A stretch of DNA of 64,000 bases from Candidatus Gallimonas merdae (GTDB lineage: Bacteria; Bacillota; Clostridia; Christensenellales; Borkfalkiaceae): contig CAJFRT010000001.1 in NCBI GenBank assembly GCA_904419525.1, forward strand, positions 90,518 to 154,517, in the 5' to 3' direction. The position numbers and the translations under genes are program-made. Below, piece after piece: positions 19,130 through 27,622 of the stretch. Every line of letters begins with the position of its first letter. The first letter of the stretch is position 1. The notes beneath the pieces were generated by a model. It was not told the origin of the DNA and searched no databases. It worked only from the letters and a program-made list of their open reading frames with translations.

Positions 19130-20377
19130 ATGATCTCTGAAGAAAAACTGAAAATCCTGACGGAAAGCGCAAAATACGACGTCTCCTGCTCCTCATCGGG
19201 CAGCGGAAGAAAAAATGCGGGCGGGATCGGCAACGGTCTGCCGGACGGCTGCTGTCATTCTTTCACGCCGGACGGACGCTGCGTATCGCTCCTTAAAATC
19301 CTGCTGAGCAATGACTGTGTTTTTGACTGCAGATACTGCATGAGCCGCCGCAGCTGCGACGTCCCGCGCGCGACCGCGTCTCCCGAAGAGATCTGTGAAC
19401 TCACCGTAGACTTTTACAAGCGCAATTACATCGAGGGGCTCTTTCTCTCTTCCGCCGTGCACATATCTCCCGATCATACCATGGAACAGCTTGTCCGAAC
19501 CGTCCGGCTTCTGCGCACAAAGTACCGTTTTTTTGGATACGTCCACGTAAAAGGGATCCCCAAAGCCGACCCGCTGCTCGTTACGGAAGCAGCAAAGTAT
19601 GCCGACCGGATGAGCTATAACATGGAACTTCCGAGCGAAGCAAGCCTGAAACTTCTTGCCCCGCAAAAGAGCAAAGAAAGCCTGCTGCTTCCGATGAAGC
19701 AACTGCAGAAAGAGCGCGCCGTCTTTCGGGCAGAGAAGCGGAAAGGCTCCTTTCTGCCGGCCGGACAGACGACACAGATGATCGTGGGAGCATCTCCGGA
19801 GCGCGACGGCCAGATCTTGCGCCTGACGGAAAGTCTGTACCGGGTAACGGGACTGAAACGCGTATACTACTCTTCGTACACCCCCGTCGTAAACGACTCC
19901 CTTCTGCCCGCCGTACAGAGTCCCGCCATGCGGGAACATCGGCTCTACCAGGCCGACTGGCTGCTCCGCTTTTACGGTTTCGACATCGAAGAGCTGGTCC
20001 CGGAAGATGAAAATCTGCCCCTCGATATTGACCCGAAATGTGCCTGGGCGCTAAGAAATCTGCACTTATTCCCCATAGAAGTCAACCGCGCACCACTCGA
20101 AATGCTTCTCAGGGTCCCCGGGATCGGAGGAAGGAGTGCACAGAAAATTCTTTCCGCACGCAGATATACCGCGCTGACGTTCGATCATCTCAAAAAAATG
20201 CGCGTCGTCCTGAAACGGGCGCGGCATTTTATTACGGCAAACGGAAAATTTTCCGGAGAAAAGAACGAGCTTGCCGTGCGCGGCCTGCTCACATCGGGCG
20301 AGACGGAAGAACCGGCCCGACAGCTCTCTTTTTTCGACAATCCGGCGGCGCTATCCGCACTCACGGGCGAACTATGA
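19130..20377 (+). CDS. Radical SAM protein with C-terminal helix-hairpin-helix, putative DNA modification/repair
   Basis: The 415-aa protein has an iron-sulfur motif CX3CX2C (CVFDCRYC, about residues 67-74) with additional cysteines nearby (PDGCCHSF, MSRRSC). The C-terminus carries LRVPGIGGRSAQKIL, a helix-hairpin-helix DNA-binding motif. This matches the family named in databases as a putative DNA modification/repair radical SAM protein (TIGR03916, from memory), which travels with the next gene. The start at 19130 fits the family N-terminus MISEEKLKIL; upstream in-frame sequence is low-complexity and overlaps the divergent promoter. The chemistry it performs is not established. Confidence 0.85.
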   Translation: MISEEKLKILTESAKYDVSCSSSGSGRKNAGGIGNGLPDGCCHSFTPDGRCVSLLKILLSNDCVFDCRYCMSRRSCDVPRATASPEEICELTVDFYKRNYIEGLFLSSAVHISPDHTMEQLVRTVRLLRTKYRFFGYVHVKGIPKADPLLVTEAAKYADRMSYNMELPSEASLKLLAPQKSKESLLLPMKQLQKERAVFRAEKRKGSFLPAGQTTQMIVGASPERDGQILRLTESLYRVTGLKRVYYSSYTPVVNDSLLPAVQSPAMREHRLYQADWLLRFYGFDIEELVPEDENLPLDIDPKCAWALRNLHLFPIEVNRAPLEMLLRVPGIGGRSAQKILSARRYTALTFDHLKKMRVVLKRARHFITANGKFSGEKNELAVRGLLTSGETEEPARQLSFFDNPAALSALTGEL

Positions 20378-21183
20378 TTTACTTTTTTGACGGCAGCAAA
20401 GATGCATTTTTAACCGCTTTTCTGCTCGCATACCGCGACGAAGACGCCCTGCTGACGACAGGGAACCATCAGCTTGCCCTCGGGCAAAAAAGCATTTTTG
20501 TGCGTGCAAACACCGAAAAAGCGCGCCGTTGTGCGGCGCGCCTGACCGAACTTGACGCTCGGTGCATGCACGATCTTTCTCTCCTCCTTCGCAGCGGTGA
20601 ACCGGAGCGCGGACAGATCGCATTCTGTTATTTCCGTCTGATTGCCGCCCGTCAGCGTCCCATCCGCGGAGAACTCGCCGAAGAAGCCGTGCTCCGTGCA
20701 AAAGAATGCATCAGACGGGTCACCTTTGAAGTACATCGGCTCAAAGGATTTGTCCGTTTTCTGGAATGTGCAAGCGGCGCGCTCTACGCCCCCATTTCCC
20801 CCGATCACGACATCTGTGACCTGCTTCTTCCCCACTTCCGCAGCCGCCTTCCCGAGATTCCGTTTGCGATCCACGATATCCGGCGGAGCAAAGCAGCCGT
20901 ATGGGACGGCGGTCACACATTTGTCGCCCCGCTCGAAAGGGCTGAAATTGTTCTATCCGTCAACGAAACGGGCTGGCAGGATCTGTGGCGGCAGTACTAT
21001 GCGAGCGTCAATATTCCATCGCGCAGGCGGCTGCGCCAGATGAAAGGCTATATGCCCGTCCGTTACTGGAAATTCATGCCCGAAAACCCTTCCGCCGCGA
21101 TCGGCGACCTCATTCGAGAGACGAACGCAGCTCTTTCAGGATCGCCAGATGCCGCTCCTCATCTTCGCGGATCGGTTCAATAA
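20374..21183 (+). CDS. Partner of the DNA-related radical SAM protein (TIGR03915-like, probable DNA metabolism)
   Basis: The 269-aa protein starts MIYFFDGSKDAFLTAF and contains LAARQRPIRGE-like and MPVRYWKFMPE segments typical of this family, as far as I recall a partner occasionally fused to a uracil-DNA-glycosylase-like domain. The ATG overlaps the stop of the radical SAM gene (ATGA), so the two are translationally coupled and probably act together on DNA or nucleotides. Its last 74 bases overlap the end of the convergent ferritin-like gene. Family call moderately sure, function unknown. Confidence 0.75.
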   Translation: MIYFFDGSKDAFLTAFLLAYRDEDALLTTGNHQLALGQKSIFVRANTEKARRCAARLTELDARCMHDLSLLLRSGEPERGQIAFCYFRLIAARQRPIRGELAEEAVLRAKECIRRVTFEVHRLKGFVRFLECASGALYAPISPDHDICDLLLPHFRSRLPEIPFAIHDIRRSKAAVWDGGHTFVAPLERAEIVLSVNETGWQDLWRQYYASVNIPSRRRLRQMKGYMPVRYWKFMPENPSAAIGDLIRETNAALSGSPDAAPHLRGSVQ

Positions 21184-21577
21184 CGGCGCGGACATCGGGA
21201 TTCTGCACAGCGTCGAGGATCCGCGTATAGCAGGCGATCGCGTCTTTTTCTGCCCGGATATCCGCCGCGATCATCTGCGGGAGCGGCCTGGAATAGTCCA
21301 CATTGGATGCGGAATAGTAGGCCACCGGATAAGGCGGACACGCCGTAAATACGGGCGGCACGCCGAGTTTTACAAGCAGTGTACCGATCTTTTCGAGATG
21401 CCGCATCTCATCGACTGCAATTTTGATCAGAATTTTCGCCTGTTGTTCTTTCCCGCAGCCGCCCAACAATACCGACTGATAGACATATTGCAAAACGGCT
21501 GTCAGTTCTCCGTTCCGCCCCGCATAGGCCGGTGACAATGCGCGCAAAGCCTGCAAATCAACGCTTCTTTCCCCCAT
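21110..21577 (-). CDS. Ferritin-like (rubrerythrin/bacterioferritin-type) di-iron protein
   Basis: The 155-aa four-helix protein has two clear metal motifs, DEMRH (about residues 66-70) and EDEERH near the C-terminus, plus helix-A and helix-C glutamates in RNGELTAVLQY and RAEKDAIACY. It should bind a di-iron centre and act in iron storage or peroxide handling in an anaerobe. The ATG at 21577 is chosen because AAGGGGGAGCGGT precedes it; the open frame extends further into tRNA sequence but that part is not coding. No rubredoxin domain is attached, so this is not full rubrerythrin. Confidence 0.85.
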   Translation of the reverse strand: MGERSVDLQALRALSPAYAGRNGELTAVLQYVYQSVLLGGCGKEQQAKILIKIAVDEMRHLEKIGTLLVKLGVPPVFTACPPYPVAYYSASNVDYSRPLPQMIAADIRAEKDAIACYTRILDAVQNPDVRAVIEPIREDEERHLAILKELRSSLE

Positions 21578-21645
21578 ACCGCTCCCCCTTGACTGATTCA
21601 TTTCCATCGTATGCAGAAAGAAGCCGGCCGGGTGCGCGCAATTGC

Positions 21646-21674
21646 TTGCAATTTTTATCCGGCTATGGTACAAT
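21646..21674 (+). promoter_or_regulatory. Sigma-A promoter of tRNA-Ser
   Basis: TTGCAA (21646-21651), 17-bp spacer, TACAAT (21669-21674), twelve bases before the tRNA. Confidence 0.8.
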
Positions 21675-21685
21675 ACATCGTACTT

Positions 21686-21773
21686 GGAAGGATGGCAGAG
21701 CGGTCGAATGCGGCGGTCTTGAAAACCGTTGAAGTGAAAGCTTCCGGGGGTTCGAATCCCTCTCCTTCCGCCA
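21686..21773 (+). tRNA. tRNA-Ser (anticodon TGA)
   Basis: An 88-nt class II tRNA. The acceptor stem is GGAAGGA/TCCTTCC, the anticodon loop CTTGAAA gives TGA, the variable arm is long as in serine tRNAs, the T arm contains GGTTCGAATCC, and CCA is encoded. It reads UCA and other UCN codons. Confidence 0.97.
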
Positions 21774-21801
21774 AAGCCCCGTTTCATCGGGGCTTTTTTT
21801 A
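21774..21801 (+). terminator. Intrinsic terminator of tRNA-Ser
   Basis: AGCCCCG, loop TTTCAT, CGGGGCT, then seven T. Confidence 0.93.
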
Positions 21802-21817
21802 TAAAACAAGGTAAAAG

Positions 21818-21847
21818 CCCGGGGCTGCGGATATCCGCAGCCCCGGG
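21818..21847. repeat. Perfect 30-bp GC-rich palindrome
   Basis: CCCGGGGCTGCGGAT followed by its exact reverse complement, with no central loop. It probably helps end transcription of the four-helix membrane protein gene on the minus strand (CTTTTACC follows), but its perfection over 30 bp is unusual. Confidence 0.85.
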
Positions 21848-21855
21848 GTACAATT

Positions 21856-21880
21856 TTGAGCCACCCAATGGGCGGCTCAA
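21856..21880 (-). terminator. Second hairpin downstream of the four-helix membrane protein gene
   Basis: TTGAGCCRCCC/GGGTGGCTCAA type stem of about 11 bp with one G-U pair and a three-base loop, followed on the minus strand by AATTG. Probably a terminator or stabilising 3' hairpin. Confidence 0.55.
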
Positions 21881-21900
21881 TTCCTCTTTTGTAAAAAATA

Positions 21901-22434
21901 TTATTTCAGCTTGGATACAAGCAGCGCAACACCGGCTACGACGCCACCGGACATCACAAAATATGCACCCGTCGCCGCAACAAAAGAAGTATTCGTGAGA
22001 TCGGAGATTCCGCCAAGGATATCGCCCCAGATCCCTCCCATACTTCCGCCGATGGACGAAAGATCATACTGCGCCGCATATGTCGCGGCAAAGGTAATCA
22101 CAAGCGCCGCAAACACGATGGTCGCAATCGCAAGAATGAGCTTGAAAAATCCTTTGAACTTGATCACGCCGAGTTTTCCGAGGATCACCAGCGCCGCCGC
22201 AATCACCGTGAATACAATGGAGATAATTGCAAAAGCCTGCACCGTTGCAAGCGGGAAGTCACTGCCTTCAGCGAGCCCCTCCTCAAACAGCCCCATTCCC
22301 GTGCTTCCGTCTGCAAGGTTCAGCTGGAAAAACGGAATGCAGATGCCGACGACCGCAAGTGCAAGACCTACCAAAGCCATCAGCATCATGAGCAGATCAA
22401 ATAAACCGATCTTGTTTGCCTTTTTCTTAGCCAT
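21901..22434 (-). CDS. Four-helix integral membrane protein, unknown function (177 aa)
   Basis: After a basic start (MAKKKANK) there are four predicted membrane helices at about residues 11-35, 63-86, 94-118 and 151-175. The loop between helices 3 and 4 is rich in Gly/Ser (SSIGGSMGGIWGDILGGI). I do not recognise a family. It stands alone with its own -10 box (TATAAT at 22463-22468 on the minus strand) and hairpins downstream. Confidence 0.8.
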   Translation of the reverse strand: MAKKKANKIGLFDLLMMLMALVGLALAVVGICIPFFQLNLADGSTGMGLFEEGLAEGSDFPLATVQAFAIISIVFTVIAAALVILGKLGVIKFKGFFKLILAIATIVFAALVITFAATYAAQYDLSSIGGSMGGIWGDILGGISDLTNTSFVAATGAYFVMSGGVVAGVALLVSKLK

Positions 22435-22546
22435 ATTCTTCTCCTTTTATCGGATTTTCTCTATTATACTATAAACTTCCGAAAAAGGGAATACTTTCTC
22501 CAAAATTTCTCCGAAAAAAATTTATTCCTTTACAAAGTGTACAATC

Positions 22547-23650
22547 TCAACGGGTAAGTTCGGCTTTCACCAAGTCGAGCGCGGACGCGATCGTATCATC
22601 CATATCATAATAGCGGTACTGCCCGAGACGGCCTCCGAACACCACCTTCCCCTCGTCCTCGGCAAGAACACGATATTGCTCATAAAGTCTGCCGTTTTTG
22701 GTATCATTGACGGGATAATAGGGTTCATCGCCCCGCTTCCATTCGGCAGAATATTCACGCGAAATGACGGTCTTCGGCTGAGTGCCGAATTCAAAATGCT
22801 TGTGTTCGATGATGCGCGTGAACGGAACGTCCGAATCGGTATAATTGACGACCGCATTCCCCTGATAATTGGGAATATCCAGTATCTCCGTCTCAAAACG
22901 CACTGAACGATATTCAAGGGCGCCAAAGCGATAGCGGTAATACGCATCAATGGGTCCGGTATAGATCACCCGACGCGCGAGCGCCAGATACCCCTCCCTG
23001 TCCTCAAGAAAATCGCTTTTGAGCTGAACATCGACATCGGCAAGCATTTTCGCGACAAATTTCGTATATCCGCCGACAGGGATCCCCTGATAGACGTCAT
23101 CAAAATAATTATTGTCGAATGTAAAACGGACGGGAAGACGGCGGATAATAAATGCGGGAAGATCCGCACATGCTCTGCCCCACTGTTTTTCCGTATAGCC
23201 CTTGATGAGCTTTTCGTAGATGGTCCTTCCGACAAGATTCAGAGCCTGTTCTTCCAGATTTTTCGGCTCGGCGACAAAGTTCTCCCCCCTCTCCGCATTG
23301 ATACGCTCCTCGGCCTGTGCAGGCGTGAACACATCGTTCCAAAGCTTGGTAAATGTATTCATGTTAAACGGAAGATTGTAAATTTCATTTTTATATCTTG
23401 CAATCGGCTGATTGACAAATGGGTGAAATTCAGCGAACCGGTTGACATATTCCCAGATTTTTTTGTCCGACGTATGAAAAATGTGCGCTCCGTAACGGTG
23501 AACATTGATCCCCCCGACACACTCCGTATAAACGTTCCCCCCGATATGGCCGCGCTTGTCAATGACAAGAACGCTTTTCCCTGCGCGGGACAGCTCATAA
23601 GCGCAGACCGCTCCATAAAGCCCACTTCCGACAATCAGATAATCGTACAT
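22547..23650 (-). CDS. glf: UDP-galactopyranose mutase
   Basis: The 367-aa flavoenzyme converts UDP-galactopyranose to UDP-galactofuranose for cell-surface glycans. The FAD-binding start is MYDYLIVGSGLYG, and HIGGNVYTE, HRYGAHIFHT and EKQWG are classic UGM motifs. The ATG at 23650 has AAGGAGAATGTAAT before it. It is a single-gene unit with a consensus promoter; galactofuranosyltransferases are not nearby. Confidence 0.96.
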   Translation of the reverse strand: MYDYLIVGSGLYGAVCAYELSRAGKSVLVIDKRGHIGGNVYTECVGGINVHRYGAHIFHTSDKKIWEYVNRFAEFHPFVNQPIARYKNEIYNLPFNMNTFTKLWNDVFTPAQAEERINAERGENFVAEPKNLEEQALNLVGRTIYEKLIKGYTEKQWGRACADLPAFIIRRLPVRFTFDNNYFDDVYQGIPVGGYTKFVAKMLADVDVQLKSDFLEDREGYLALARRVIYTGPIDAYYRYRFGALEYRSVRFETEILDIPNYQGNAVVNYTDSDVPFTRIIEHKHFEFGTQPKTVISREYSAEWKRGDEPYYPVNDTKNGRLYEQYRVLAEDEGKVVFGGRLGQYRYYDMDDTIASALDLVKAELTR

Positions 23651-23676
23651 ATTACATTCTCCTTTGCTTATCCGAT

Positions 23677-23705
23677 ATTGTACCAAATCATGCGCGTACT
23701 GTCAA
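23677..23705 (-). promoter_or_regulatory. Sigma-A promoter of glf
   Basis: Minus strand: TTGACA (23700-23705), 17-bp spacer, TACAAT (23677-23682). Confidence 0.85.
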
Positions 23706-23794
23706 GATACCATAAATGAATAAACAATCACATTCCTCGATAAAATTTCATAAAACGATTACAAAATATTTATTTCACGGATACAAATCCTCAG

Positions 23795-23800
23795 TATAAT
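23795..23800 (+). promoter_or_regulatory. -10 element for the HtrA-like protease gene
   Basis: TATAAT 44 bases before the start codon; the -35 region (ATTTCA) is poor, so an activator may be needed. Confidence 0.5.
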
Positions 23801-23843
23801 TGTGAAATGTAGAAACGCTTGACAAACAGGAGGAACAAGCAGT

Positions 23844-25346
23844 ATGAAACGCATGGGCAAATGTCTTCTGATGACACTTGTCTCGGTAATTTTTATTTTT
23901 GCGCTTGTATTGAGCGGATGTGCGGCACAGACATCGGCCTATGTCACGTCCATTGCAAAGACAGGCTCGAACGGCGCAGAAGACATCTACACCATTACCT
24001 ATTCGGATGGAACGACCGACACTTTCACCGTGACGAACGGAACCGACGGCACGGACGGAAAAGATGCCGATATCTCCAACATTTACGAAGCATACAAAGA
24101 ACAGACAGGCAATTCCGATCTTTCCTTTGAGGATTTCCTGACGCAATATCTGACCCTGAACACCGATATGTCGTCCGCCATCAACAGCAGTCTGCGGTCG
24201 GTAGCCAAAATCTATGCGGAATTTGTCGAAACAGAGACCGTGATTACGGGCGGAAGCATGCTCAGGCCGGAATATGGCACAAGGTCCGGCATTTCGGTTT
24301 CAACGGGCGCCGCAGTCATTTACAGCATGGATACTTCGGAGGACGGTTACACGTACTTTGTCACGGACTACCATGTGATCTACAATAACGACGCAGACGC
24401 CTCTCTGAATAACGAAGACGGAACCAAGATCGCCCGTAATCTCCATGCATATCTATACGGGAGCGAGGGTTCCCCTTCCGCAGTCGACGAAAACGGCGAC
24501 GGGTATGCAGACACGGACGACAACGGCTATACGATTTACGACTACGGCGACTATGCCATTGATCTGGAATATGTGGGCAGCACGATCACCTATGACATTG
24601 CCGTTCTGCGCGCCAAAACATCAGATGTCTTGGCACGCAATGAAGATGCGCAGCCGGTAAAACTGGCCGATGAATATCACGTGGGCGAAACGGCGATTGC
24701 GATCGGCAATCCCGAAGGCGACGGATTGAGCGTGACCCAGGGAGTCATCAGCACAGAAAGCGAATACATCACCCTGAGCATCGACGATACACCGCGTTCC
24801 TATCGTTCTATCCGTATCGATACAGCACTCTACAGCGGAAACTCCGGCGGCGGACTTTTCAATAAGTCGGGAGAGCTGATCGGCATTACCAATGCGGGCA
24901 ACTCAACCGATCAGAATATCAATTATGCCGTTCCGCTCGAAATCGTCACGGGTACGGTAGACAGCATTATTTACTATGGCAATGACGGCAATGCAGACAC
25001 AAACGGCGTATACCGACTGTTGTTTGGCGTCAACGTCAATACGGAAAATTCAAAATACGTCTATGATGCTGCAAGCGGCTACGGCAATATATCGGAAGAT
25101 GTTATGATCGCTTCCGTCAACTCCGGATCGCTGGCGGAAAAACTGGGACTCCGGCAGGATGACAGGATCGCAGCCGTCATCATCAACGGCACGACGCACA
25201 CGATCGACCGCTCTTTCGATATCGAAAATCTCGCCCTCACCATCCGCGCAAACGACATCATACAGATCGTCTATGAACGCGGCGACGAACAGTTGCTGAC
25301 AGAATCCTTTACCGCATCGTTTTCCGATCTTACAGCCGTCGCATAA
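23844..25346 (+). CDS. Secreted HtrA/DegP-like serine protease lipoprotein with PDZ domain
   Basis: The 500-aa protein begins with a lipoprotein signal (VLSGC, lipidated Cys26). A domain of two short beta segments and a collagen-like NGTDGTDGKD stretch follows (about 30-105). The trypsin-like domain has catalytic His177 (TDYHV), Asp251 (TYDIAVL) and Ser334 (SGNSGG). A PDZ-like domain occupies about 375-490. Between His and Asp lies an insertion with DENGDGYADTDDNG, which looks like a calcium-binding loop. It should degrade or refold misfolded proteins outside the membrane. The ATG follows AGGAGGAACAAGCAGT. Confidence 0.92.
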   Translation: MKRMGKCLLMTLVSVIFIFALVLSGCAAQTSAYVTSIAKTGSNGAEDIYTITYSDGTTDTFTVTNGTDGTDGKDADISNIYEAYKEQTGNSDLSFEDFLTQYLTLNTDMSSAINSSLRSVAKIYAEFVETETVITGGSMLRPEYGTRSGISVSTGAAVIYSMDTSEDGYTYFVTDYHVIYNNDADASLNNEDGTKIARNLHAYLYGSEGSPSAVDENGDGYADTDDNGYTIYDYGDYAIDLEYVGSTITYDIAVLRAKTSDVLARNEDAQPVKLADEYHVGETAIAIGNPEGDGLSVTQGVISTESEYITLSIDDTPRSYRSIRIDTALYSGNSGGGLFNKSGELIGITNAGNSTDQNINYAVPLEIVTGTVDSIIYYGNDGNADTNGVYRLLFGVNVNTENSKYVYDAASGYGNISEDVMIASVNSGSLAEKLGLRQDDRIAAVIINGTTHTIDRSFDIENLALTIRANDIIQIVYERGDEQLLTESFTASFSDLTAVA

Positions 25347-25381
25347 AAAATATCCCCGCATGAAAGCGGGGATATTTTTTT
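25345..25381. terminator. Bidirectional terminator between the protease and DapB-like genes
   Basis: AAAAAATATCCCCGC, loop ATGAAA, GCGGGGATATTTTTTT. A-rich and T-rich flanks serve both strands. Confidence 0.93.
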
Positions 25382-25420
25382 GTCCGGGATCATCGCGCCA
25401 ATTCCCGATCTATCGCATGA

Positions 25421-26446
25421 TTACAGTTCATAGTGAAGAGGATAGGAAAGATATTTGATCTCATCCAACTCGTCCGCCGTCACATATCCCGCCGGAGCAT
25501 TCAGAAGAGACGGGATCCGGTTGACAATGGTCGCGCAGGTGTGCTCGACGGTCGCGGGCTTGACGACATGGAACTCCGTGTTCGGCTCGCCCGTGATCCA
25601 CCAGTCGCACATATCGCCGTCGTCCGGGCCGTACACCTTGCCGATGGTCTCTTCCTCCACGACAATGCCCTGATAGGTCTCGATCGTGACGACTGCGGAC
25701 ATGCCGATGCACCTGCCCGCCTTGATCGTCTTGCCGAGCGTTGCGCTGTACATATCCTTGTCCACCGTATAGGGAACATTTTCCTGCCTGATCGACTTGA
25801 CTGTCAGTCCGAGTTTATTGCAGATGGCCTCCGCCGCATTCCAGGCATAGGAAGGCACAACCTCGGTGGGATGCGCCAGTTCCTTTTCAAACTCCTTGAC
25901 CGTGAGATCGCAACCGTGCGCCTTGGCAAGCGCAAGCCCGTAGTCCTCTACGTTATAACTGTAAGCGCCCTTAATCTTTTTGATGTCCGCACAGCCGCCT
26001 GCGACCATGGCAACCATATTGATCCAGAAGATATCCTGCATGCCGCTGCCCGTCACCGTGCAGTTATGTTCTTTGGCGAGCGCATCGATTTTGTTTGTAA
26101 GCGTCGCCGCCGTCGTCCAGGGATAAATGGCTTCCTCGCACGTGGTGATCACATTGACCCCGCGCAGCACGCATTTTTCGACCGCTTCATAGATATCTCC
26201 CACAAAGCTGAACAGCGTGACGATGGCAATGTCTGCATCGCACTCGTCAAGCACCTTGTCCGCGTCATTCGAGATCACAACGCCCGTCTTGACGCCGAGC
26301 TCCGCATAGTCCCCCACGTCCATGCCAAGGATTGCGGGATTGACGTCGATCGCTCCGACGATCTCCGCACCCTTCTCATGCAGATAGCGCAAAATGTATT
26401 TGCTCATTTTGCCACATCCGTACTGCACCACTCTGATCCGTTTCAT
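25421..26446 (-). CDS. DapB-fold NAD(P)-dependent dehydrogenase, possibly 2,4-diaminopentanoate dehydrogenase-like
   Basis: The 341-aa protein has an N-terminal Rossmann motif ([17 protein letters not shown]) and the domain layout of dihydrodipicolinate-reductase-like dehydrogenases, with TCEEAIYPW and GSGMQDIFW segments. That family includes Ord, the 2,4-diaminopentanoate dehydrogenase of ornithine fermentation. True DapB is about 250 aa and has different catalytic motifs, so lysine synthesis is unlikely. No other ornithine-fermentation gene is adjacent, so the substrate is uncertain. It is monocistronic. Confidence 0.65.
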   Translation of the reverse strand: MKRIRVVQYGCGKMSKYILRYLHEKGAEIVGAIDVNPAILGMDVGDYAELGVKTGVVISNDADKVLDECDADIAIVTLFSFVGDIYEAVEKCVLRGVNVITTCEEAIYPWTTAATLTNKIDALAKEHNCTVTGSGMQDIFWINMVAMVAGGCADIKKIKGAYSYNVEDYGLALAKAHGCDLTVKEFEKELAHPTEVVPSYAWNAAEAICNKLGLTVKSIRQENVPYTVDKDMYSATLGKTIKAGRCIGMSAVVTIETYQGIVVEEETIGKVYGPDDGDMCDWWITGEPNTEFHVVKPATVEHTCATIVNRIPSLLNAPAGYVTADELDEIKYLSYPLHYEL

Positions 26447-26497
26447 AACAACACCCCTTATCTTTTATTGAATCAGGTATTTCCCCGACTCACCCAA

Positions 26498-26526
26498 ATT
26501 ATACCAGCTGCAACTGCTTTCGTCAA
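26498..26526 (-). promoter_or_regulatory. Sigma-A promoter of the DapB-like dehydrogenase gene
   Basis: Minus strand: TTGACG (26521-26526), 17-bp spacer, TATAAT (26498-26503). Confidence 0.85.
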
Positions 26527-26566
26527 TGGGGGTTTTACGAAAATCCTGTAAAAACAGGCAAAATCT

Positions 26567-27622
26567 TCACGCAAAATAATGCAGAACGAGCGCCAAGGCT
26601 ATCCCCGCCGCAACGGAAACAATGTAACAGATGATATCCTGCTTTTTCAGGCGGAAGGAACGGCGGTAGGCGAAATAGAGCGCCGCACCGAAGACCGCAA
26701 CAAGGACATACATGATGATCTCATTGCCGATCAGTCTGTCCGCTGCACCAAAGAGCAAGACTGTATAGACCGGAATGAGCACGCGGTAGCCAAACCATGA
26801 ACCGGATATCTGTCCTGCATTCTCCGCCTTGTCCCGGTCCGCACACAGAAACAGGCCGATGTATGCCCCCACGCCCTCAAGAACGGCAAGCGGAACGACG
26901 AACCAAAGGGAAAATTCAGAAAACTCACCGAGCACGCTCCTGCAGACAAGAGCGTCGAAAATCCCCGAAATATATCCGAGCGGACTGTACGGGAAGAAAA
27001 ACGCCGCGACATCGAAGCCGCTGTAATAATTGAGGTATGCGGGCAGATCCGGATTCCAGCCAAGCGTAAAGCGCAGGCCGGAAAAACATACCAGCACGGC
27101 GAGCGGAAGGACGCACGCCCAGAGCAGCAGGAACACAAGGCCGTCCGCAACGGTATTGGCGCGGGAAAACAGGAAAGAACATACGCCGAACAGCCCGACG
27201 CCGAGGGGCAGAGAAAGAACCCAGAAAGAAAGATAATGCACGAACAGAAAGCGCGTCTCCTGCATGGCGACGCAGGCGACACCCAGCCAGTAGGCAAGCG
27301 TGTAGGGAACAAATACAAGCACAAGACCGCCCAAAACCCTGACCAGCACGAGCTTTTTCCGTCCGATGGGCAGCGAATACCATAAGTCCGCACTGCGCGT
27401 TTTCATGCGGTACGAAAACTGCATGACGGGCACAAGCGTACATAAAACACAGAGTATCGCCGCAAATACCCCGATACAGGAATCCGCCAGCTCCCCCGTT
27501 CCCTGTCCGTAGCTCAGCCTCGCCGTGAACGTATAGACGGCGGAAATACAGACTGCGACCGCGCAAAAAATAACAAGCGGCAGCAGGTTGCGCTTCCATT
27601 CATAGACAAACGCTCGTTTCAT
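26567..27622 (-). CDS. ABC-2-type transporter permease
   Basis: The 351-aa membrane protein has about eight hydrophobic helices and a basic N-terminus (MKRAFVYEWKRN) typical of ABC-2 export permeases. The ATG at 27622 overlaps the ATPase stop codon (ATGA) and is preceded by AGGGGGTATCTGAA. It is third in a gntR-ATPase-permease operon of the YtrA/bacitracin-exporter type, so it likely exports a peptide or antibiotic, or relieves cell-envelope stress. The substrate is not readable from sequence. Confidence 0.88.
   Translation of the reverse strand: MKRAFVYEWKRNLLPLVIFCAVAVCISAVYTFTARLSYGQGTGELADSCIGVFAAILCVLCTLVPVMQFSYRMKTRSADLWYSLPIGRKKLVLVRVLGGLVLVFVPYTLAYWLGVACVAMQETRFLFVHYLSFWVLSLPLGVGLFGVCSFLFSRANTVADGLVFLLLWACVLPLAVLVCFSGLRFTLGWNPDLPAYLNYYSGFDVAAFFFPYSPLGYISGIFDALVCRSVLGEFSEFSLWFVVPLAVLEGVGAYIGLFLCADRDKAENAGQISGSWFGYRVLIPVYTVLLFGAADRLIGNEIIMYVLVAVFGAALYFAYRRSFRLKKQDIICYIVSVAAGIALALVLHYFA

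Noticed and set aside
25421-26446. Dihydrodipicolinate reductase DapB
   Set aside because: The protein is about 90 residues longer than DapB and lacks its catalytic signature; a DapB-fold amino acid dehydrogenase fits better.
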